Below, piece after piece: positions 43,522 to 55,969 of a stretch of 64,000 nt of DNA. The notes under the pieces were generated by a model that made no database searches, was not told where the DNA came from, and saw only the letters and a program-made list of their open reading frames with translations. A program made the translations under genes and the position numbers. Each line of letters opens with the position of its first letter. The stretch's first letter is position 1. This stretch comes from Paragyromitra xinjiangensis (Eukaryota > Ascomycota > Pezizomycetes > Pezizales > Discinaceae): assembly GCA_038503065.1 (NCBI GenBank), contig JBCAMK010000019.1, forward strand, positions 310,001-374,000, written 5' to 3'.

Positions 43522-44984
43522 GTTGATTGGTTTGTTTACTAGGTAAATGTGATAAAATATAAATAGGAATAAGTGTATTAAAGAATGGGGTAAGTGATTT
43601 GAGTGGAATAAGAGATGATGAAGGTCAAGTGGTAAGATGGGGTGGATGATGAAGGAATTTATAAGCCCTACCACAAGATTAAACCTCGTCACGAGATATC
43701 GTGTAAGCTCCTTCTCACCTTCCATCAAGTGTCACTGCCGAACTGCGATACGAAGCAACCTACAGACTAGAGATAGGCCCGAGACTGGATACCGTGTCAT
43801 AAGCTCATACGAATCACATGCTCTAAGTTTAAGGTGTGCCATTTCAGACGCTGTGGGATAAACTTCACCGATGCTCAAAACCTTCCATCTCCACGTTATT
43901 TCAGCTTCGAAAATCTAAACGAGGTCAGCCTTTAATCCTTTCCAGAGAGCCCCTAATTCGAAACGAGTTTCTGAAATCTCCTAGGCAGATTTCGTTCCGC
44001 ACTTCACCTATCTTCCGTATTACCAGTACGGCTCATACATCATAGATGTATGTCCCTAATGAAGCGGGGTAGTTCATCACTATTTATGTTGATATCAGCC
44101 CTCAACTCTTCCTCTATTCTGATCCTAAACCCCTAACTTCTCGAAAGTTCATTTATCAAACCACCTCATTCATCAAAAAGCACTCGGTGAGCAAAATTCA
44201 CCGCGTCCCGGGACACCCTACCACAACAGATACTCAAGCGTCCTAGAACTAGCTTATTCTCGATTATCGACGAAATACTATCTTTCCCTAGAAGCTTCTA
44301 CCATTGATGAGCCTAAGGCATATATCAGAATCTTCCGGCTCGCTGTACAAAAGCCATGTCTCCTTCTAACCTAGCTTCTCACTGCAAGAAGAAATTATTG
44401 TGATTACTCGCTACCTTTCATCGCTTTTCATATCTTATGCGGGCACCGCTGCTATTGATGCTGGGTACGGTAACCAAGGGCAAAGGGTTTCCCCGGAGCA
44501 ACCTATCTCCCTCTCACACCACATGAATGACTGCTTCTAACATGACTACATGTACATAGACTCAGCCCTACGTAGTATCGTTACTACGATTCTCTCTCTC
44601 GTCTCTCGGTCATCTTAAAAGCCTGACTCGTGGTTCAACTACACCATTTACTTCTGAAAAACGAAACCGCATTCTATAGCTTCGAAAATAGCCGTCGATT
44701 CGTTCTATAGTATACAATCTCCTCCGCTGCTACATTAAGTTGCTATGCGCCCTTTCGGAACTTTATTCATTTGCTTCTATGCAATCGAATATGCAATCCA
44801 TTGATAATTTTATCTGATGATGGGTATCCGACGCTCAAGTTTTCTCGAGTGAGCTTGAGGGGCTCGTGTGCCTCTATGTAAGCTATGGATTCATATGAAC
44901 TACAGAGTTAAACTTACCGGTTCCAGATTACTCTGCCCGGACGCTGAGCTGCTCCACTTTCCCGGGCCCCCGATTGCATCAACC
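43522..44984. other. Intergenic, nothing recognised
   Basis: Frames at 43637-44045 are shadows of, or extensions over, the preceding gene's leader. From 44100 on there is no frame with support. A potential extra 3' exon of the 44985 gene lies at about 44925-44990 (see that entry). Confidence 0.4.
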
Positions 44985-47372
44985 TTAAGAGCAAGTTAGT
45001 AAACTTATAACTGGGCTGATGAAAGAAGTGAAGTGAAGTACATCTTTAAACTCCAGGTGATCACAATTCCTAGTTTGAACACCTGGTAGAGGACTACCAT
45101 TAAAACTTCTCCCTCTGCGACGTTTATGACCATTGAAGTCAAGCCCGTCGTCGAGTTCTTTCATATTGTGCCTGGAAAGGATCTCATATCTTTTGAGGTA
45201 GGGATCCCATCTTCCGGGGTGAACTATGCCCTTAGGGTCGCCTTGGAGAGTCTCTCGGTAAGCTCTGCTAGTCACCTTCGGTGGCTCGATCCTCCTGGTG
45301 TTTGCCGGAATACCGGATCTGCGTTCTGGATGGTGGTCCACAACAGGAACAGGATTTGAGGAATAAACACGAAGGGGGGGCCTGTTCCCCCCTGGGCGTG
45401 GAATAATGCTCTGAACTACTTTTCCAAAACAATAGATAGTCTGACACAAACCCAAGATTAGCTTTCATTTTAAGGATAATAACCTCAAAGGGGAGAAGAA
45501 ACATACTTCATTCAAATAGGTCGTATTGCCAGATTCATTGTTACGACGAACCCTATTCTCCTCCTACACGATACAATGAGTTAGTCAACAGAGTAAAGGC
45601 GAAAGTGGTGGGATCGACGCTTACAATATAGTGGGGAAATATCGATATATCTCCCTTTCTTGCGTCATAATCTTCCCAACTCTGAAAAACTTCCGGAGAA
45701 CAAGCTCGTGGATGTGGGTCGGGCCAGTTAATACCATCATTACTACTGCCTTCGGTAGCTAGTTTTTTCGGGTTGCGAGCCGAAAACTCAGACTCTGGTC
45801 GGCCGACACTATCACCGGCCTTCCCAACGACGGTGCTGGATGGTCTTCCTATTTTAACTGAACCAACTTGGGCAACACGCCCCACGCTACTTGCTTCATT
45901 CAAACTTGCATCAATTGATAGGTGGCTACCATTACGGCAATCCTGGGAACCTGACTCTGGAACAGTTCGACTCGTTCCTGGAACATCTTTCTGCAAGTTA
46001 TGTTCTTCAATAGGGGCGATGCCCACTTTGAAGCAGGGCTGTAGGATCTGAACTTCTCTAGTCATCGGAACCACAGGGCCAGACGATCGAATAGGCTGCC
46101 CGACAGAAGAAGTGAGATGACCCTCAGACTCACCGACACCCGTGCCCGGGGTGACTCCTCGAGAGGACGTATCATGCTGAACTTCTTCCAAAGCATTAGG
46201 CTTTGCAATACCAACACCGGCAACGTTCAAGTCGACAGGTTCTTCGAGATTTTGCAACACTTCTCCCATTTCCTGCATAATATCGGTATGAGGAAGGTCG
46301 TTCACTACTTCCTGGGTGATGATGAAAGCAGGCTGCGCGGACTTGTCGGCTGCAGTAGTAGTGGGCTCAGAAAACTCCTCGGGGCTAGTAGTATTTGGCT
46401 GTGCGGATGCTTCAAACGTTTCGATGGAAGTATTGATACACCTTACTGGCTGAGGGTGACTAAGCTCGACACCGGAACCGGAATTACAGGCACCAGAATG
46501 ATGGAGACCATTATCCGTGGAGAACATAGTGTCCTTCGACGGCCCTGCATATTGATTGAATTCATTCTGGTTGTCGACTTCTGGCTGGCGAACCGTCTTT
46601 TCCGAGACGACGGATGAAGATTTCGGGCCCAAAACTGACGAATCAGAAATATGGTGCCCAGTAGTCTTTAACGTCCCCGGAGCGACGGCATCATTTGATG
46701 GAGCGCTCCGAGTAGAATCATGAATACCTTTAGATTTTGAAGGCACTAACGAATTTGCATATCTCTGCGCCGCCTTCTTTGCGAAGTTTCCAACAAAGGT
46801 ATCATACATTTCAAAGTCATAAAGTAAGTTTGCAGCAGCAGGGACACGACAAGCAGGGGCCTCTTCCACAGCTTCTAAGAAGTTCTGCGTATTCTTTGTA
46901 ATTGAAATCGTGAGAATTAGTTATAAAAACATCACAACAGAGAGGCTTAGGAGTATCTCACGGTAGAAACAGACCGCATGGCTTCCTTCAGAGTGGCAAG
47001 CACATCTTTGATAGGAGTAGTATTCGTGGCAGACTTAACCGGATTCGAAGCTAATTCAGTTCCACAGTCCTGTTACAATAGAAATACATAGATTAGTATA
47101 CCAACGAAATCTTTCATCTAAAGTGTCGGTGATCTACTAACCCCGAAGACGTCATCCCAGGAATCTAATGGATTAATAGCAGCAACCTCTTCAGTTACTG
47201 GTTTCTGAGAATCAGAGGCGAGTTTTCTAGCGAGTTCTTCTGCCTCGTACTTCGCGTCATTGAAAGCAATCCGTGCTCTCTTACGATACAGTATGTGGAA
47301 ACGCAGCGGAATATGATCCGGAACGATGATATCGGGCGAAGATTTCCCACTACCGGGAAATACCCAAGGCAT
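44985..47372 (-). CDS. Large unrecognised protein, at least five exons, about 703 aa
   Basis: Minus-strand exons 47372-47142, 47069-46962, 46884-45625, 45563-45507 and 45440-44985 sum to 704 codons. Introns are GTTAGT...AACAG, GTGAGA...CGCAG, GTAAGC...GTGTAG (with CTAAC branch) and GTATGT...GTCAG, all in phase 0. The N-terminus has IPLRFHILYRKRARIAFNDA followed by a Lys/Glu helix. The central 420 residues are Ser/Thr/Val-rich and low-complexity. The C-terminal part contains WDPYLKRYEILSRHN and a basic KRRRGRS patch resembling a nuclear localisation signal. I do not recognise the family. A further splice is plausible: a GTACTT donor near 45043 and a TTACTAAC...TTAAG acceptor would add about 22 residues, so the 3' end is uncertain. 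Confidence 0.6.
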
Positions 47373-47950
47373 GATTAAAGGAACGGAAACAAACTAGAGA
47401 TATTTTTAATGATAATTTGATGAAAGAATAAGAAAGATTTGATGAGGATTGATGGATTGATAAGGATTATGGATGAAATACTTCAGCGAACAGTGGAGAG
47501 AGGGGATGGGCCGAGAGTGGAAGACGAACAAACGATGAAAAGGCTGAATTCAAACAAACGACTGCTAGCAGTGGTGGGGGATGACAGAGGGGTATGGCAT
47601 CTACCGCTTCCCAAAAGCCAATCAACGACTCCCCTGAAAAGGTCGAATTCCACTGGAGGCTCTCGGGGCTTTTTCCTCGAAGGTACAAGTAATGTTATGG
47701 AACCTGTTAATAAACCTAAGTACCAAATTAACCCAATTTTTTGCATTCTACAGCCCCCCAAGGGTACGAACACTTATGTGGGAGTTGCTAGTAGAAATAA
47801 GTACCAATTACCCTCCTCCCCGAGGGTACAAGCAGTCGTGTGAGAGTTTTTAATAGGAATAAGTACCAACTACCCCTCTAAAACCATCCACAGGCTCAAA
47901 GGCCCGAAAAGGTCTGACAAAAGTTCCCATACAACTCGGAAAAGTTATTA

Positions 47951-48553
47951 TATATGTTCCGACCCGTATTCTATCTTCGCCCATTGGCAAACAGGTCGGC
48001 CGGTAGGTAAACAGGCCAATCTATTTACCAACGGGACCACTTTGAGTATTGACTGGCCCATCTACAAGTTAACACTAAAAGATAACCCATATTCAAAGAA
48101 TTCTGTATCTCTAAGCGAGGTTGTAACTATAGCCACACAGTCAAAATGATTACCATCACAGTGGTCTGCAAAAGTTACTACAACCCAACAGTGATGATGA
48201 TGAACCCTAGATCTCCTTTTAACTACAAATGTATATCCGATTCCCCCAAAAAGTGTACAATGCAGTGCATTAGAGGATGAAAACCCAAGTAATGAAAGTT
48301 GGGGGCATCCAAAATTTTGTGGCCTGAGGATAAATGAAGCTGATGGTTAGGTGCGGTGGTGGTTGAGTGGTGAAGGGGCTGAACCATAGTTGAAAAAAAA
48401 AATTCATTTGAAGGTTGGCCGTCTCCTAGTGCCAAATTGTAGCTGGGTCAGCCGATAATCAAAGTGGGACTGTTAGTAAATGGGTTGGCCTCTTTACCTA
48501 CTGGCCGACCTATTTACAAATAGGCTCTAATAGAAGACGGGTCAGAACATATA
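47951..48553. mobile_element. 603-bp non-coding element with long imperfect terminal inverted repeats
   Basis: The left end (TATATGTTCCGACCCGT...) and the reverse complement of the right end (TATATGTTCTGACCCGT...) match by eye over about 120 bases, including GGTCGGCC(G/A)GTAGGTAAA and CCCACTTTGA-like blocks, at perhaps 75-80% identity. TA dinucleotides at the limits are compatible with a mariner-type TA duplication. No transposase frame lies inside. It looks like an old MITE. The stretch near 5245-5300 shows related motifs. Confidence 0.6.
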
Positions 48554-48556
48554 CAC

Positions 48557-48607
48557 CAGCCTACGGCGCGCAGCAGCTGTAGGCAGTAGGGGATGGGAAC
48601 GAGCCTA
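48557..48607 (+). mobile_element. Truncated copy of the short insertion element
   Basis: CCTACGGCGCGCAGCAGC...GGGGATGGGAACGAGCCTA aligns with the right two-thirds of the reverse complement of the 7568-7647 element. The TAGTCTCGTGCCC end is missing, and no clean 9-bp duplication is present (only CAGCC is repeated). It lies 4 bases from the right end of the 603-bp inverted-repeat element. Confidence 0.55.
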
Positions 48608-49645
48608 CAGCCAAGATATTTTAAAAATTTACAAAACTTTAGTTAGAGTGATTTATTTCTCATCTTAGCGCTTAGGAGCCTGTTGGTGGTCGGAGATAAA
48701 CTTAACCCGAGAAGTCGCGAGTGAGTTACGGTGGATCACCCAACGGCGAGATCTCCAATATTGTTGGAAATAGGCTTCCTAGTCAAGTATCGCTGTACTA
48801 GAAGGTTCTAGTAGGCTGGGCAGAGGTTTCTACCATACATTCGCAGTCTATATTTGAGCTTGCACTACATGTAGAGTCAAGCTAACTGCTCTATCCACTA
48901 CTTCTCGACCCGTATCGTACAACGGATATTTCGGAATGATCTCTGTATCTTTAGCTCACTTTGATTCTTACTAGACCACAGTCAAGGGTCTCTGTGGGTG
49001 TATACGGCGATCCAACGGCAAGCTCTGCTACCCGCCTTTGCTGTGCCCACATGTACTCAACCCCCTGTTTATGTTTTGATTTACGGATTTTCTTAACGCC
49101 ATAACTTCGGTTGCATGCGGCATTCTTGTACCCTATGAAAAATGAAATTATGAGTTAAGATACTCAGCCCCTCAGCCATATTGGAGATAACTGGTACTTA
49201 TATTTTTAGTAAACATAAAATAACTTATCATTAGAAGCTCATGTAGAAATTCCGGGTTCTCAACACTCAACCCAACACGGCCCCAGAATTTTATGACCGG
49301 GTACCAGCTACAACAGTGTACCGCGTAATGCAGAGGCCTACCATAAATCAGGAGAAGTAAACCCCAAACAGAATGCGGTCTATATTATTTTTCTATTACC
49401 ATCTCATACAAGATTAATCACCAAAAACGAGAACTATATGATGTATCTCTGACTAACCTACATGTACATGTAGTTAAAGAGAATAAAAATTGGAAAGGGA
49501 AGCCAACCCGAGATCCGTAGCCCACTTCCCTTTGCCACCCACTTCAAAAGTCTCACAAATATCCCCGCCGTTTCATCTCTCAGTTTATGTCAGCCTAGAG
49601 CAAGGCTCGTCATCTACCGCATAGCCTCCGTCCCATCGCGTCTCG

Positions 49646-51591
49646 CTACCATCCAACGCTCAACACCTCACAAGGAACCCCCAGTGCACATAATTCACGA
49701 TATCTTATGGGGCTTAAAACCGGTACGCCTCTGACCCCAGCAACATCAACATAATCCACCATGAAGCAAGTCCATGCCTCCTCTGCAGCATATTTATCAT
49801 CACAGACTTCAGATATCTCAACTTCACCGACAGCAACGCATTTCAACGACCTTTGAACTGCCGCTGAGCATGAACTACCAAGATTAATGCAACGCTCTAC
49901 GTCCGCCTTGCGGTTGCGGAACGTGTTTGAGCGGAAAAAATCCGGCGTGCCAGCCTTTGAAACAGCAGCAACTTCGTCGAGCGAGTGAGTAAGGTTGCGA
50001 ATATGGATAGTCTGGAGGGTTTCTGGGGCGCTAGGGCTCCCGTATAAGTCGTAGAGCATTAAGTTCAAACTCTTCTCACTCGCCCGCCCAGAACCGTCAG
50101 TTCACATGACACCGCATCATAATATCTGCTGGTAACGAGACTCACTTGACTAGGGCTAACGGCTATACCGAGCTCCCAGAGGTTCAAATCCCCTAGCACG
50201 CTCAATTCCTTGGGCTCTAGGTAAATCGATTCTGCTCTCCCACGCTTGGCGTCAAGCACCAATCGACGCAAAGAGCTTCGATGACGAACCACAGAATGCA
50301 CCAGAAGACCTAAGCTCTCACTATCCTCCAGATCTTCGAAAAGGAGAAACAAAGTCTCAAGACCCTGGAACGATCTCAGAAATTTTCCCACCTTCTGGTA
50401 CCCACTTTCGAGAATGATCTCAAACCATTTTAGATTCAAGGAGGGACCGACTCTAGAAAGGGATTCTAGAAGGTTGCTAACGTCCTTGCAGCGGTAAAGC
50501 TCAAGTCTTCGTAGGTGTAAGAAGTCGACAGCGCGAGTAATAATCGAACTTGTGTATTTAAGTGGGAATTCCCACAGTAATAGCTCTACCAACTTCATTT
50601 GCTTCCGATTCGGTACACCGGTGGAATGATGTCCTTCAAGAATCCCCGCAAATATCATATTTGCGATTGGGATAAACCGTTTTTGTTCATCATCAGCAAG
50701 ACCATCGGGTCCTCCAATGGCTTGGCTCGGCTGATTATAACAGTTCATCAAGAGGTCATCGAGATCCGAGCAACCGAGCGATAAGTTTTTGAGAGTTTGC
50801 CAATTCAATGAAATCAAGTTGGCAATACCCTTGAGATAACTATAAGTCGAAATATTTTGCCAACTGATATCCTCAAGTTTCGAGAAACCTATGGTTTCAA
50901 CCCATCCCCGCCTGTAACGGTTACCCTCCTCCCAGAGTTCAAGAATTCGCACGTTTGGATGTAATCTCACGAGCTTATCCATCAGTCTCCCTGAAAAATC
51001 TACAGTGACACACCATCTACTTAGTCTTGGTCAGCAAACCGGATTTGGCTGACTCGCGGGCGCCGGTTGGGGAAATACTTGAAGCTTTCCAGTCTCTGGC
51101 CTGGTATCCGCTCAAGCAACCTCCCCAGCAATAAGCTAGCATTAATAATATGCGGAGAATCGGTGTCAACCCCCATCTCACCCACTACTCCAAGTTGCTG
51201 CTCCCTTTCCATCCCATCTTCTTGGTCATTCTTCCCTTCAACCGGCCCATCCCAGCACCCGCGAATAGCAATATGGCGAATATATTGAACTCCAAAGTTC
51301 TCTTCCGACAGAAAACAAGCTACTGAAATAGGATCTAGAGTTAATTCAGAGCTTGACGCTAATACAGGTATAACAATTTTATTGTAGAGAAACGGTGTGA
51401 CGATGAGACGAAATACTCGACAGATCGTACATAACTCGGCAAGTATTCTAGGTTGTTCCGGGATCTACAACCAATCCCATTAGTCAGCTACATGTAGTTA
51501 CAAATAGGGTTAAAGAATCACTTACATATTTGAAGATCCGAGTGAGAACACCCACCGGTAGGTCTGTAAGCTGTTTAGCAGAGGAGCTCAT
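49646..51591 (-). pseudogene. F-box protein gene with leucine-rich C-terminal region, frame-disrupted
   Basis: Exons 51591-51526 and 51464-51021 encode an N-terminal F-box-like segment (LTDLPVGVLTRIFKY, then CTICRVFRLIVTPFLYNKIV) leading to LLERIPGQRLESFKYFPNRR before a TAA at 51023-51021. The frame then resumes, shifted, at about 51028 (PRLSRWCVTVDFSGRLMDKL) and continues through VRLHPNVRILELW, a typical leucine-rich stretch of fungal F-box proteins. It runs on to 50146, then after a 74-bp intron (GTGAGT...GAGAAG) to 50071-49646. No GT donor of the required phase exists on the upstream side, so simple splicing does not rescue it. It may be a pseudogene, carry a sequencing error, or start at the Met at 50982. 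F-box proteins are substrate adaptors of SCF ubiquitin ligases. Confidence 0.6.
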
Positions 51592-52666
51592 CCCAACTTT
51601 ACTAGCCTGCGACCCTTAGATGCACGTAGCCGTGAGTGGGTAGATTACGAGCGCTATCGGATGACGCAGTACTTAGGTTGGCTATAATAGAATTCCAGCG
51701 AATGAATTCCAACGAAGATAGAAGGCTACGTGAGTGGCATAGGTGGCTCATCCTTTCGCCTTGGCACTTAGATATAGGTTACCCGGATGTTGTCCCGGCA
51801 TAACTTATCACTCGTAAACTAAGTTCCCCTAATCAGATACTGCGATTTGGTGGCTTATTCTAACGCGCTCGTTATTTGTACACACTAGAGTCGGGTTAAT
51901 CGATCGATTAAGTCTCCCTTGCCAAGCGTGGCTCTAGAGATGGGAATCAGAGGGTGACACGATATCTAGGAGTAGGCAGATAGCAAAGTGGGTCTTCAAC
52001 GCAGGACTTGAGTAAAGCAAGGATGGAGATATTGCAAAGACCCAAGCTTAAGCCTGAGAATCACCTTCATTCTCACCCCATTTCCAAAGCTCAAATCCTG
52101 ATTTAAAGGTAATGGCCAGGACTACTGATAGTAGATAGGAACTAATGTGGAGTCGTGGAGCTTACTATCGCGGAATATGGGACGGAAGATAGGTTTCGGT
52201 AAAGGCCATAAAGAACCCTAACTGTATAGCTACCCCGTGGATAGACGTATCTACACACCTATAACTAGGCGTCATACCCAAGCTGAATCTAGAGGATTTA
52301 ATCAGATCAGCCATTTAAATAGCTGGAATAGGTTCTAGGCCCATGACCTAAAAACGCGAAAGTTAAAGCAATTCCAAGCACTGAAAGTGCTTTTCCACGA
52401 GTCTCTACGTTCTTGTGCTTCAAGCAGCATAAGTCACTCCTAAACCCACAAAATTATAAGGAACCAACCTCCCATACATATCGATCAAATAAACAAAGGA
52501 TATATTATCAGTCTGACCATACATAGTAGATTCAAAAATGAGAAAAACAAAGAAAGATCCCAGATCATGTTTCTGGGCAGAGTGATCTCGGACACACCTA
52601 GGTGCAATAATATACCAGCAAGCACCCTCTACTCAATACCATTCACCAAATCTTCTGTGATCGAAC
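51592..52666. other. Intergenic, nothing recognised
   Basis: Lies between the F-box gene's 5' end and the 3' end of the aminotransferase gene. Frames here are shadows. No repeat was noticed. Confidence 0.4.
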
Positions 52667-55118
52667 CTAACATCCAGCCCCCATCACACCACCCGCCCAC
52701 CCCAAACCCACCACCCCCGACCCAATCCACTCTCCTCGCGTCCTCCTCTCTTCACTCTGCTTCCCCCACGCCTCAATCTCCCCCGCACTCAACCCCCAAA
52801 ACGCCTCCACACCCTTCCCAAACCTCTCAGTCGCCTCCTCAATCCCCTCCTCCTCAATAGCCGCAAAACAAAACCTAAACTTCTCCGGCCCAGCCTCATC
52901 CCTAATCCCTTCATTCGCAGCAAACGTCCACCCAGGGCACGGCAGCGTCAACTGCGTCTCCGCGACATACATCCACAGCTGCGTCGCCATCTCCAATTTC
53001 GTATGTCCCCTCACACCCGTATACTCCTTATACGCCGGATGCTCCACAACCCTCACATGAACCCAAACAAACATCCCCCCCATCGGTTTCTCAAACTCAT
53101 ACATCCTCACCTTCTCCACCACCACCTCATCCCCATCAGAGGTCGTCACAATAGTCTCAGCATGCTTTTCAAGAGCTCTACACATAACTAACATCCGCTG
53201 CTCATACACCCCTCTCAGATTCTCCAACCACTCCACCCACCCATCCATCCCCCACATCGTCAACAACTGGATCACCATCGCCTGCGAGAAACCCGATGGC
53301 GCCATCGTAGACGACTCAGTAATGTACAGAATCCGCTCTATGAACGCCGGCTGCGCGGTGATCCAGCCAAGACGACACCCAGGCGCAATAGTCTTACTAA
53401 ATGTATCAAGTCGGATGACCCGACCAGAAACATCAATAGTGAGGAAGCTGGGAGTGATAGCTTCCAGAAACGGATACTTCCCTTCTCTAGTCGGAACCTT
53501 AGGGTCTGGATGCGAGGACTCCGTGTATTGGAGATACCAATACGGGTCGTCTTCGATGATGATGATATCGAATCTCTCACAGAGATTATAGATCGCCTTC
53601 CGACGCTCAAGGGAGAGTGACCCACCAGTTGGATTCTGCCCGATAGTAACAGTATACATAAGGTGAGGACGCTTCCCTTGTCGATGGCAATTCCAGTTTT
53701 CGAGTACGTCACGAAGACCCCCAGGGCCTTCGGCACGGATACCCTCTGCGTCCATACCGACTGGGATGATGCCGATGCCGTGTGGTGCTGCGGTCTGGAT
53801 GCTGTTCGGGTAGGTGAATTCCTCGACTAGCATGTTATCGCCTCGCTCTCCGAGGAGAGAGATGGCTTTTCCGAGGCCGTCGGTGTTACCGCATGTTAGG
53901 AGGATCTCCGGTCCGGGGTTGGTGTATGGGATGCGGCCGCCGTGGAGGTGGTTTAGTGCGAAGTCTTTGACGAAGGCGGCGACTGGGGCCATGCCGTTGG
54001 CTAGAGTGTATTGTAGTGCGGTGGAGACATCGACTCGGGCTTCGGGCGCTGTATGGGGGGAGAACTTGGGGATTGAGAAGTGAGTGGATGATTTGCCGGC
54101 GTCGGAGGAAGGTGCTGGCTTGCTGCCGAAGGAGAATAGCGAGAATAAAGAGGACGGCGTGGACGGGGCGGTAGGGGAGAGGGAATGGAATTCCGCAGCG
54201 ATCTTCGGGACGAAACGAGTCGGTGTGGCTGTGGAAGATTCGAGAGTGTCGAAGGGGAAGTAGCCGGGGAATGGGAGGCCTGCCAGAATAAGGGTCAATA
54301 CATGTATATAACGAGGAACAAGATAGTGATAACAGGCAATACGCACCACCAGCTAAATTGGTCATCCCAGGGACCATGAAATACTTATACAAGCTTTTTA
54401 TCGCGCTCGGCACCCTCGCACGGCTCGTCGCGTTAAGATGATGTGACAAATCAGCGGGTGCACCTTCCTCCCGTTTCGCCGTGCAGACCGTATACGGTTC
54501 ATTCCTTCGTGCAGTCTGCTGTTTCTTCTTAAGTCCATTAAGAAGGTTGATAATAACTTCCCTGATCTCAGGCATATACACATCCAAATTCTGGCGACTA
54601 GGGTCCTGACTCAAAGCCGTCTCTAATATCTTCTTGAGCGCCTCTGGCACATCCCCCAGGTCCGATGTCTCTATTCCTACCACGGTGCATGCTCGACATA
54701 CCATGCGGAATTCAGTCCCGAGACGGACATATATATCTGAGACCTCTGCCTTCGTAGCCTGCTGTTGCGACCAAGACGTGAGAATGTCGAGGAGCTGCTT
54801 GGTGGCTAGGAGAAGCTGGGTTATGGATTGTTCGATAACTAGGAGGTTTCGGGATGGTTTCTGTTTAGTTAGCGAGTGGTCTTTAGAATTTGAGATATAG
54901 AAAGAGATATCCCCAGCTCGGATTGTATGAGAACTCACATTTCTTCTCTCCTTCTGAGGGGTTTTCGCCAGACCTGATGAGCCTTGGGGTTGAGTGAGCT
55001 CCAGGCCGACTGGCGCGCCTTCTCCCTGCGCTCCTTCTTCCTTCACACGTGTTAAAGTAGCAGAACAAGCACTCATAGTCTCCGCTTCAGCCATCGCAAA
55101 CAGTCTTGAACGAGCCAT
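52667..55118 (-). CDS. AIP3/Bud6-like N-terminal region fused to a PLP-dependent class I/II aminotransferase, three exons, 768 aa
   Basis: Exons 55118-54939, 54860-54347 and 54279-52667 (minus) give 769 codons with stop. Introns are GTGAGT...AACAG (78 bp, itself in frame) and GTGCGT...GGCAG. Residues about 61-175 (ITQLLLATKQLLDILTSWSQ, EVSDIYVRLGTEF, ETSDLGDVPEALKKILETAL, then IREVIINLLNGLKKKQQ) match my memory of the N-terminal region of the actin/formin regulator AIP3/Bud6. From about residue 196 (DLSHHLNATSRARVPSAIKS) the chain is an aromatic/2-aminoadipate-type aminotransferase: NLAGGLPFPGYFPFDTLE, QNPTGGSLSLERRKAIYNL, IIEDDPYWYLQY, and the PLP lysine at about 527 in TFSKTIAPGCRLGW. No Met lies between the two parts, so a separate aminotransferase start is not available there. 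The fold-type I enzyme exchanges amino groups with 2-oxoglutarate; its substrate is not determinable. Confidence 0.75.
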
Positions 55119-55969
55119 TACAAAACAAGAGATACTCAGAAGAGAGGAGAATATAACATCTCAGTCCGTCGTGGCCTAGATAACGATTGCGCCGAGCTTA
55201 TTGATCAATGATTAGTACCATCCCCATCGGCCGAGAAAGCCGGCACCTACCTATGCGGGTATGGGCACAACCGGGATCGCCTTCATCCGAGAACGGGGAT
55301 TCTAGGGTTCGGTCAGGGCTTTTACCTGGATGGTGTAAGTACTCCAGGTGAGTTACTACAATGAAGGATATCTTGTTTATCGATGTGAATCACTTCTAGA
55401 GCTAGAATAATAATCTGAACCTGCATTGACAGGATCGTTCCTGCAGCAAAACCGAAGGCCTGGGATTTCTTGGCAACAGTATGTTAGTAACCCTAACCCT
55501 GGTGGCTTGAAGCCTGTTACGGTCTGGTCGTTCACTACGATATCTCAATTCAGGTGGTCAAGAAGCATAACCGTTGTGCCCAGCCTATTTTTTGGAATTG
55601 TCGTCTGGGAATGTGTAACTCCATCGAATAGATGGGCCTTGGTGCCAAGCGTTGAAGGCTGGAATATACAAGCTGTGGAGTAGGGGAATACACAACACAC
55701 CGCGAGATCAAAGTATCTATAGTCTGGCGAGTAGATGCCTGGATAAGCAAACACACAACAGTAGGTATACGGCGCCATTAGATGAATGGTATAAATTTGG
55801 CAACGGGTAAAAGGCTAGATAGCCAAATCAATAAGTGGTATGAGTGAGAAGTGATGATGGATCTAGACTGTTGGCACGAAGTTCTACAGATACGATTCAC
55901 AGCACTAGTTTTAGAAATATCCATAAAGATTCCAATTCAAATAACTTATCAAACACCAATCCCCACCCC
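55119..55969. other. Intergenic, nothing recognised
   Basis: The short space before the 3' end of the WSC gene. A frame at 55426-55683 and its antisense shadows lack motifs. Confidence 0.4.

Larger units (their letters stand above)
47373..49645. other. 2.2-kb region without genes; holds a 603-bp inverted-repeat element and a short insertion copy
   Basis: The element at 47951-48553 and the short copy at 48557-48607 are listed separately. The rest has no frame I would call. The frames at 47439-47843 and 47467-47773 overlap on opposite strands and lack motifs. Confidence 0.4.
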
